Translations under genes and position numbers: made by a program
Notes under the pieces: model-generated
What the model was told of the DNA's origin: nothing
Database searches by the model: none
Seen by the model: only the letters and a program-made list of their open reading frames with translations
NCBI GenBank assembly: GCA_964405335.1
Contig: CAYONP010000071.1
Coordinates: forward strand, 1 to 32,040
Length of the DNA stretch: 32,040 bases
DNA from: CAYONP01 sp964405335
GTDB lineage: Bacteria; Armatimonadota; UBA10988
Reading direction: 5' to 3'
Part shown: piece after piece, positions 27,400 through 32,040 of the stretch
Numbering within the stretch: position 1 is the stretch's first letter
Layout: each line of letters starts with the position of its first letter

Positions 27400-27738
27400 T
27401 CAGAGCGCCTCGGCCGCTTCTTCGCCGGTGCGAATACGGACGATCCGCTCGAGCGGCTGAACGAAGATCTTGCCGTCGCCGATTTCGCCGGTGCGGGCGG
27501 TCTCCATCATGGTCTCGACCACCTCGTCGACCTTCTCATCCGCCACGGCGACGCTGATCTTGATCTTCGGCAGCAACGAGACGGTATACTCGTTGCCCCG
27601 GTACAGCTCATGGCGGCCCTTCTGTTGGCCGCAGCCGCGGACATCGGTGACGGTCATGCCGACGATGCCAATCTCGGACAGGGCGTCCTTGATCTGCGCC
27701 AGCTTGATCGCCCGCGTGATGCACTCCACCATCTTCAT
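27400..27738 (-). CDS. glnB: Nitrogen regulatory protein PII
   Basis: A 112-residue PII signal protein, which senses 2-oxoglutarate and ATP/ADP as a trimer and controls partner proteins of nitrogen metabolism. Starting at the ATG ending at 27738 (MKMVECITRAIKL) places the T-loop tyrosine of YRGNEY exactly at residue 51, the uridylylation position in enterobacteria. The C-terminal signature TGEIGDGKIFVQPLERIVRIRTGE (about residues 83-106) is complete. GGGGAG lies eight bases before the start. It follows ilvC on the same strand after 110 bases, a gap that holds a CCCCCG/CGGGGG hairpin at 27780-27796 which might end the ilvC transcript. Neither amtB nor glnA is nearby, so its partner is not evident here. 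Confidence 0.95.
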   Translation of the reverse strand: MKMVECITRAIKLAQIKDALSEIGIVGMTVTDVRGCGQQKGRHELYRGNEYTVSLLPKIKISVAVADEKVDEVVETMMETARTGEIGDGKIFVQPLERIVRIRTGEEAAEAL

Positions 27739-27848
27739 CGGTCTGTCTCCCCGTACCGAATCTGCCCTGTGCGGCCCCGCCCCCGCGCGCCGGGGGAGAG
27801 TCGGCGCCCAGGCTCCTGGCCCGTCGGACTCGGCACGAATCTGCTTGG

Positions 27849-28838
27849 CTACTTGCTCAACCAGCTCATCAGGCCGCGCAGCTCCGCGCCGACCGCCTCG
27901 ATCGGGTGGTCGGCCGCGCGCCGGCGCAACGCCTTGAACCGAGGCTGGTTGGCCTGGTTCTCCAGGATCCACTCCCGCGCGAAAGTGCCGTCCTGCACTT
28001 CGCGCAGCAACGCTCGCATCCGCTCCCGCACGCCGTCGTCGATGATCCGCGGTCCGCGCGTGAGGTCGCCGTACTCGGCGGTGTTCGAGATGCTGTCACG
28101 CATCCCCGCCAGGCCGCCCTCGTTGACCAGATCGACGATCAGCTTCAACTCGTGGCAGACCTCGAAGTAGGCCATCTCCGGCGCATAGCCCGCGGCGACA
28201 AGCGTCTCGAAACCCGCCAGAATCAGCGCCGTCGCGCCACCGCAGAGCACCGCCTGCTCGCCGAACAGGTCGGTCTCGGTCTCCTCGCGGAACGAGGTCT
28301 CGAACACGCCCGCCCGCGTGCCGCCGATCCCCTTGGCATAGGCCGCCGCCCGCGCCCGCGCCGTGCTGGTGGCGTCGGTCCAGATCGCGATCAGCGTCGG
28401 CACACCGGCGCCCGCGACGAACAAGCGCCGGACCAGATGCCCCGGCCCCTTCGGCGCGACCATCAGCACATCGACCCCGGCCGGCGGCTCGATCTGCCCG
28501 TAGTGGATGTTGAATCCATGAGCGAAACCGAGCACCTTGCCGGCGCTCAGGTGCGGCGCAATCGCCTCGCGATAGACCGCCGGCTGCCTCTCATCGGGCA
28601 GCAGGACCTGGATCCAGTCCGCCCGAGCGCAGGCCTGGTCGACCGGATAGACCTCGAACCCGTCGGCCTTCGCCGCGTCCCAGCTCTTGCCCGGCCGCAC
28701 GCCGATGATCACGCTCTGCCCGCTGTCGCGCAGGTTCTGCGCGTGGGCGTGGGCCTGGCTGCCGTAACCAAGCACCGCGATGGTGATACCGCTCAATTGT
28801 TTCAAGTCGGCGTCAGCGTCGTGAAGAACCGTCGCCAC
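27849..28838 (-). CDS. ilvC: Ketol-acid reductoisomerase (class I)
   Basis: A 329-residue enzyme that isomerises and reduces acetolactate or acetohydroxybutyrate with NADPH in valine, leucine and isoleucine synthesis. The Rossmann motif is GYGSQAHAHAQNL (from residue 24), followed by the cofactor-specificity loop GVRPGKSW. FAHGFNIHYG carries the active-site His, and ETDLFGEQ (about residue 190) and HELKLIVDLVNEGG carry the metal-binding acids. One C-terminal knotted domain, hence class I. The start is GTG ending at 28838, with GGGAAGG upstream and its own -10/-35 elements, so it can be expressed apart from the T-box-controlled ilvB-ilvH transcript. Confidence 0.97.
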   Translation of the reverse strand: MATVLHDADADLKQLSGITIAVLGYGSQAHAHAQNLRDSGQSVIIGVRPGKSWDAAKADGFEVYPVDQACARADWIQVLLPDERQPAVYREAIAPHLSAGKVLGFAHGFNIHYGQIEPPAGVDVLMVAPKGPGHLVRRLFVAGAGVPTLIAIWTDATSTARARAAAYAKGIGGTRAGVFETSFREETETDLFGEQAVLCGGATALILAGFETLVAAGYAPEMAYFEVCHELKLIVDLVNEGGLAGMRDSISNTAEYGDLTRGPRIIDDGVRERMRALLREVQDGTFAREWILENQANQPRFKALRRRAADHPIEAVGAELRGLMSWLSK

Positions 28839-28862
28839 GTTGACCTTCCCTTCTCGGGTCCG

Positions 28863-28890
28863 ATGATAGCACGCGGCGTCGGAGCGGCAA
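28863..28890 (-). promoter_or_regulatory. Probable promoter of ilvC
   Basis: On minus, TTGCCG (28890-28885) and TATCAT (28868-28863) are 16 bases apart, 24 bases ahead of the ilvC GTG. The -10 box is good and the -35 moderate. The remaining bases up to the next gene are G/C-rich and show nothing else. Confidence 0.5.
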
Positions 28891-28961
28891 AACAGGACCT
28901 GCCGACGGCCTCGGCGCGGGGTGCGACGTCGGCTCGGGCGGGTCCGCCTCGGCGCGGCGGT

Positions 28962-29372
28962 TCACCCCTCCTCGGCCACTCCGCTCTCTGCAACCTGTTC
29001 GCCGGCCGCCGCGCGCGCCAGGTCGCGGTCGCGGACCCAGCGGATGGTCCACCCGACGGCCAGCCCGACGGCGACGAAGATGCCGAGGTTGACGAACAGG
29101 ATGTCGACCCGCTCGAGGCCGAAGTAGTCGTCGGCCGGGTCGGGCGCCGGCTCAAACCGGACCAGGTGGCTGTACAACCGCCACAGCGCCCAGACCAGCG
29201 TGCCCAGCAGGCCCAGAGCCCCGCCGCGGAGCACGGTCGGCAGCAGGGCGGTCTGCTTCAGCTTCGCCCACAGTCCGCCGGCGAGCAGGCCGAGCAGCGG
29301 GCCGACGATGCCGATCAGCAGGATGGCCCGTTCCACCGCGGCCTCGTCGAGCAGCTCGGTCATCGGCTCCAT
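28962..29372 (-). CDS. Small membrane protein of unknown function within the ilv cluster
   Basis: A 136-residue protein with three predicted membrane helices (about 14-36 AILLIGIVGPLLGLLAGGLW, about 47-66, and about 91-115 VDILFVNLGIFVAVGLAVGW). Charged ends include an acidic C-terminus. The start ATG ending at 29372 has GGGGAG six bases upstream and lies 16 bases after the ilvH stop, so it should share the ilvB-ilvH transcript. I do not recognise a family. Possibilities include a transporter accessory or a remnant of an unrelated insertion; neither is supported by a motif. Confidence 0.7.
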   Translation of the reverse strand: MEPMTELLDEAAVERAILLIGIVGPLLGLLAGGLWAKLKQTALLPTVLRGGALGLLGTLVWALWRLYSHLVRFEPAPDPADDYFGLERVDILFVNLGIFVAVGLAVGWTIRWVRDRDLARAAAGEQVAESGVAEEG

Positions 29373-29388
29373 GTCGGCTCCCCTGCGT

Positions 29389-29916
29389 TCAGGTCGGCTG
29401 TAGTCCACGGGCGAGCAGGATCTCGCCGGTGCGCGCCATCTCGATGATGCCGAACTTGTCGAGCAGTTTCAGCATCGCGTCGATCTTCTCGTGGTTGCCG
29501 GTCACCTCGACGATCATCTCACCTTCGGCGATGTCGACCGTCCGCGCGCGGAAGACATCGACGATCTGCATCACCTCGGCGCGGTTGGTGTGGTCGCAAC
29601 GGATCTTGATCAGCGCCAACTCGCGCGCCACGACCGCCTCGTCGGTGTGGTCGCTGACCGTGATCACGTCAATCAGCTTCTCGACCTGCTTGCAGATCTG
29701 CCGCAGCACATGCTCGTCTTCGCACTGGGTGACCACGGTCATCCGAGAGATGGCGGTGTCGGCCGTGGTGCTGACCGCCAGCGAGTCGATGTTGTAACCC
29801 CGCCGGGCGAACAGCCCGGCCACCCGGGTGAGCACGCCCGGCCGGTTCTCGACCAGCATCGAAATGGTGTGTTGCCGCTGCTCGGTCCGGGTCAACTGAC
29901 CATTCAGGCTGCTCAT
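29389..29916 (-). CDS. ilvH: Acetolactate synthase regulatory (small) subunit
   Basis: A 175-residue regulatory subunit that activates the IlvB catalytic subunit and gives it feedback inhibition by valine. The N-terminal ACT domain is at residues about 15-90 (HTISMLVENRPGVLTRVAGLFARRGYNI, read here only as a landmark). The C-terminal domain contains VDIAEGEMIVEVTGNHEKIDAML and FGIIEMARTGEILLARG, both typical of IlvH/IlvN. Its ATG, ending at 29916, overlaps the ilvB TGA (ATGA), so translation is coupled. Regulated through the T-box leader upstream of ilvB. Confidence 0.96.
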   Translation of the reverse strand: MSSLNGQLTRTEQRQHTISMLVENRPGVLTRVAGLFARRGYNIDSLAVSTTADTAISRMTVVTQCEDEHVLRQICKQVEKLIDVITVSDHTDEAVVARELALIKIRCDHTNRAEVMQIVDVFRARTVDIAEGEMIVEVTGNHEKIDAMLKLLDKFGIIEMARTGEILLARGLQPT

Positions 29917-31628
29917 GCGTCGGCTCCCACCGGCTCGAGGATCGGCTCGGCGGTGTCGCCGCCGGCCGGCACCATCGGCCAGACATTCTCCTCTTCGTGG
30001 ACCACGAAGTCGACCAGCGCGGGCCCGTCGACCGACTGCATCCACTCCATCGACCCGCGCACCTCCTCAGCGACGAAGACCCGCCGCGCCGGGATGCCGT
30101 AGGCCTCGGCCAGCTTAACGAAGTCGGGCGAGACCAGCGCCTCGGGGCTGTTGGCCACGGTGTGCAGCCAGGTCTCGCTGTAGTTGCCCTGGTGGAACAG
30201 CTCCTGCCACTGGCGGACCATGCCGAGGTAACCGTTGTTGATCACCATGATCTTGACCGGCACCCGCTCAATCGCCGCCACGGCCAGCTCTTGGATGTTC
30301 ATCTGGAAGCTGCCGTCGCCGGTGACCAGCCAGTTCTCGCGCTCGGGCACCGCAAACCAGGCGCCGATCGCCGCCGGCAGGCCGAAACCCATCGCGCCGA
30401 GCCCGCCCGAGGTGAGGAACAGCCGCGGCTCGGCCGGCTGGTAGAACTGCGCCGCCCACATCTGGTGCTGGCCCACGTCGGTCGAAACGATCGCCGCCCC
30501 GCCGGTCAGCTCGTTGAGCAGCTCAATCACGTGCTGCGGCCGGATCTCGCCGCTCTGCCGCACGCGGTGGGGCACCAGCGGGTGGCGCTCGCGCCAGTCG
30601 GCCACCTGGCCCAGCCAGGCGCGACGCTCCCACGACTGGATCAGCGGCCGCAGCGCCGCCAGCGCCGCCTTCACATCGGCCTGCAGCCCGACGATCGGGA
30701 TGCGGTTCTTGCCCAGCTCGGCCGGGTCGATGTCGATGTGCACCACCTTCGCCTCGGGCGCGAAGGTGGCCAGCTTGCCGGTCACCCGGTCGTCGAACCG
30801 CGCCCCGGCGCAGATCATCACGTCGCAGCGGGTGATGGCGTAGTTGGCATAAGCCGCGCCGTGCATGCCCAGCATCCCCACCGCCAGCGGATGATGCTCG
30901 GGAAAGGCACCCTTGCCCATCAGCGTCCAGGTCACCGGGATGTGGCCCGCCTCGGCCACGGCGACCAGCTCGTCCGTGGCGCCGGCGCTGAGGCAGCCGC
31001 CGCCGACATACAGGCAAGGCCGTTCGGCGCCGTTGATCAGCGCCGCCGCCGCGGCCAGCGCCGTGGGCTCGGGCTCGACCCGCACCTGATAGCCGCGCAG
31101 GGTCTCGAGCGGCACCTCGAGCTCGCCGGTGAAGGTCTCGTACTGCAGGTCCTTCGGCACGTCGACCACCACCGGTCCGGGCCGCCCGCTGCGGGCGATG
31201 TGGAACGCCTCGTGGATCACCTGCGGCAGCTCCTCGACCCGCTGGACCAGGTAGCTGTGCTTGACCACCGGCAGGGTGATGCCGGTCACGTCGGCCTCTT
31301 GAAAGCTGTCCTTGCCGATCATCGCCCGCGGCACCTGGCCGGTGATGCAGACCATCGGCACGCTGTCCATGTAGGCGTCGGCGATGCCGGTGACCAGGTT
31401 GGTCGCCCCCGGCCCGCTGGTCGCGATGCAGACGCCGACCTTGCCGGTGGCGCGCGCATAGCCGCCGGCCATGAACGCGGCGCCCTGCTCGTGGCGGACG
31501 AGGATGTGCCGGAGATCGACCTTGTGCAGGGCGTCATAGAGCGGGATGACCGCGCCGCCGGGGTAGCCGAAGACGACCTCGACCCCCTCGCTGCGCACAC
31601 AGGCCAGCAACGCTTCCGCACCGTTCAT
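29913..31628 (-). CDS. ilvB: Acetolactate synthase catalytic (large) subunit
   Basis: A 571-residue ThDP-dependent enzyme that condenses pyruvate with pyruvate or 2-oxobutyrate, the first committed step to valine, leucine and isoleucine. Glu47 in RHEQGAAFMAGG activates the cofactor. The ThDP/Mg motif begins with GDGSFQMN (residues 437-444) and ends near the Asn pair of VINNGYLG. The central FAD-binding-like domain is present (LGMHGAAYANYAI). AAGGAG lies six bases before the ATG ending at 31628. It is preceded by a T-box leader whose terminator ends 12 bases from the start codon. Confidence 0.97.
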   Translation of the reverse strand: MNGAEALLACVRSEGVEVVFGYPGGAVIPLYDALHKVDLRHILVRHEQGAAFMAGGYARATGKVGVCIATSGPGATNLVTGIADAYMDSVPMVCITGQVPRAMIGKDSFQEADVTGITLPVVKHSYLVQRVEELPQVIHEAFHIARSGRPGPVVVDVPKDLQYETFTGELEVPLETLRGYQVRVEPEPTALAAAAALINGAERPCLYVGGGCLSAGATDELVAVAEAGHIPVTWTLMGKGAFPEHHPLAVGMLGMHGAAYANYAITRCDVMICAGARFDDRVTGKLATFAPEAKVVHIDIDPAELGKNRIPIVGLQADVKAALAALRPLIQSWERRAWLGQVADWRERHPLVPHRVRQSGEIRPQHVIELLNELTGGAAIVSTDVGQHQMWAAQFYQPAEPRLFLTSGGLGAMGFGLPAAIGAWFAVPERENWLVTGDGSFQMNIQELAVAAIERVPVKIMVINNGYLGMVRQWQELFHQGNYSETWLHTVANSPEALVSPDFVKLAEAYGIPARRVFVAEEVRGSMEWMQSVDGPALVDFVVHEEENVWPMVPAGGDTAEPILEPVGADA

Positions 31629-31640
31629 GTCGGTCTCCTT

Positions 31641-31673
31641 AAACGAAAAACCCCTCGCCAAAGGGGCGAGAGG
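31641..31673 (-). terminator. Intrinsic terminator of the T-box leader
   Basis: Read on minus: CCTCTCGCC, loop CCTTT, GGCGAGGGG, then TTTTTCGTTT. Nine stem pairs (one G-U) followed by a T-run are a classic intrinsic terminator. Its left arm overlaps bases needed by the antiterminator. Confidence 0.93.
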
Positions 31674-31891
31674 TCCCGCGGTACCACCCTTCTCACAGCC
31701 GAACCCCGGGACCACACCCGGCCTCGACCGCACTCACAGCGCGATAACGAGCGCCAACCGGCGGGGCTTGAATGTTCGGCCCCACGGCTCGGGAGCGACC
31801 TTCGGCGCGCGGTGGTACCGGTCTCACAGCCTGTCAACCGGCTCTCTGAACCGCTCGGCGCGCCTACTCCTCTCCGTCGTCGCCAAGGTAA
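31641..31891 (-). promoter_or_regulatory. T-box riboswitch leader of ilvB
   Basis: On minus, AAGGGTGGTACCGCG (31691-31677) is the canonical T-box sequence that pairs with the tRNA acceptor end. AAGGG can pair with CCCTT (31665-31661), giving the antiterminator, mutually exclusive with the terminator that follows. Upstream are stem I elements: GGAGTAGGCGCGC and its partner GCGCGCCGAAGG, with an AGAGAGCCGG...GTGAGACCGG distal part. A CGTTATCGCG stretch matches the stem II conserved motif. After the GAA of the specifier loop the sequence reads GGTCG, so GTC (Val, 31799-31797) is my tentative specifier. Uncharged tRNA would stabilise the antiterminator and raise ilvB-ilvH expression. Such leaders are known in Firmicutes, Actinobacteria, Chloroflexi and Deinococcus. 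Confidence 0.92.
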
Positions 31892-31897
31892 CCCGAT

Positions 31898-31926
31898 AGC
31901 ATAAGTGTTCGACAGCCGGGCGTCAA
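31898..31926 (-). promoter_or_regulatory. Promoter of the ilvB T-box transcript
   Basis: On minus, TTGACG (31926-31921), 17 bases, TATGCT (31903-31898). This is a near-consensus sigma70 promoter, placing the transcript start near 31891 and giving a leader of about 260 bases before ilvB. Confidence 0.8.
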
Positions 31927-31935
31927 CCACGTCTT

Positions 31936-32010
31936 GCGCGCTACGCGCGCCGGCCGCCTCGGCGAGGCGGCCCTACCTCGTGCGGGTAGGGCCCGTTCGC
32001 CGAACGGGCC
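31936..32010. repeat. Multi-hairpin intergenic repeat (copy 2)
   Basis: Three palindromes in a row: GCGCG-CTA-CGCGC (31936-31948), a perfect 21-base one with arms GGCCGCCTCG (31952-31972), and one with arms GGCCCGTTCG (31990-32010). CTCGTGCGGGTAGG lies between the last two. The same modules, including the TGCGGG-TAG linker, occur at 9531-9590. It begins 10 bases upstream of the ilvB -35 box. The last 30 bases of the window are C-rich and show no feature. Confidence 0.75.
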
Positions 32011-32040
32011 GGCGGCTTGGCCTAACCCCCCGACCCCCTT

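Noticed and set aside
29997..31904. Long open frame on plus opposite ilvB and the T-box
   Set aside because: It overlaps the certain ilvB gene and continues through the structured leader RNA; the product is low complexity.

Overview
The window is a very GC-rich bacterial chromosomal segment (GC content judged by eye, not computed). It contains 25 recognisable genes packed tightly, many with stop/start overlaps. The organism cannot be named from the sequence. Several features point to a Terrabacteria-type lineage outside the classical Firmicutes, for example Armatimonadota or Chloroflexota: a transcription-attenuating T-box ahead of ilvB, a zwf-opcA pair, khpA between rpsP and rimM, and large secreted glycoside hydrolases. 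This placement is inference only.

Left part (1-17.3 kb), accessory and lifestyle genes. A divergent pair of exported carbohydrate-active proteins (GH42-like on minus, MGH1/GH63-like with a CBM-like module on plus) is followed by a small exported protein with secretin-like motifs, then zwf and opcA (entry to the oxidative pentose phosphate pathway). A convergent two-domain alpha/beta-hydrolase (esterase-like) follows. Next come a SAM methyltransferase overlapping a GT39/ArnT-type membrane glycosyltransferase, an ankyrin-repeat protein, a DUF1844-type protein with an apparent internal duplication, and a small DUF5684-like membrane protein. A 93-bp MITE-like element with terminal inverted repeats lies between the last two.

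Middle part (17.3-27.3 kb), information processing and secretion. A polytopic membrane protein resembles presenilin/SPP aspartyl proteases and seems to be translated from a leaderless mRNA; leuS follows it. A good sigma70-type promoter precedes a compact operon: ffh, rpsP, khpA, rimM, trmD, rplS, then three consecutive signal-peptidase-I genes. Two of these three carry an intact Ser/Lys dyad. The first also has a C-terminal S26-like domain without the dyad, and the third gene is a stand-alone paralog without it. Targeting (Ffh) and signal-peptide cleavage (LepB) are therefore encoded together, with two candidate pseudo-signal-peptidase domains.

Right part (27.4-32.0 kb, minus strand), branched-chain amino acids. 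A clear promoter and T-box leader with its terminator precede ilvB-ilvH and a small membrane protein. ilvC has its own likely promoter, and a PII protein with Tyr51 lies downstream. Hairpin-rich modular repeats occur at both 9.5 kb and 31.9 kb.

Most noteworthy are the presenilin-like protein with a leaderless start, the signal peptidase cluster with two dyad-less domains, the T-box (tentative Val specifier) outside the classical hosts, and the two families of palindromic intergenic repeats. I found no defence system, CRISPR array, prophage, rRNA or tRNA.
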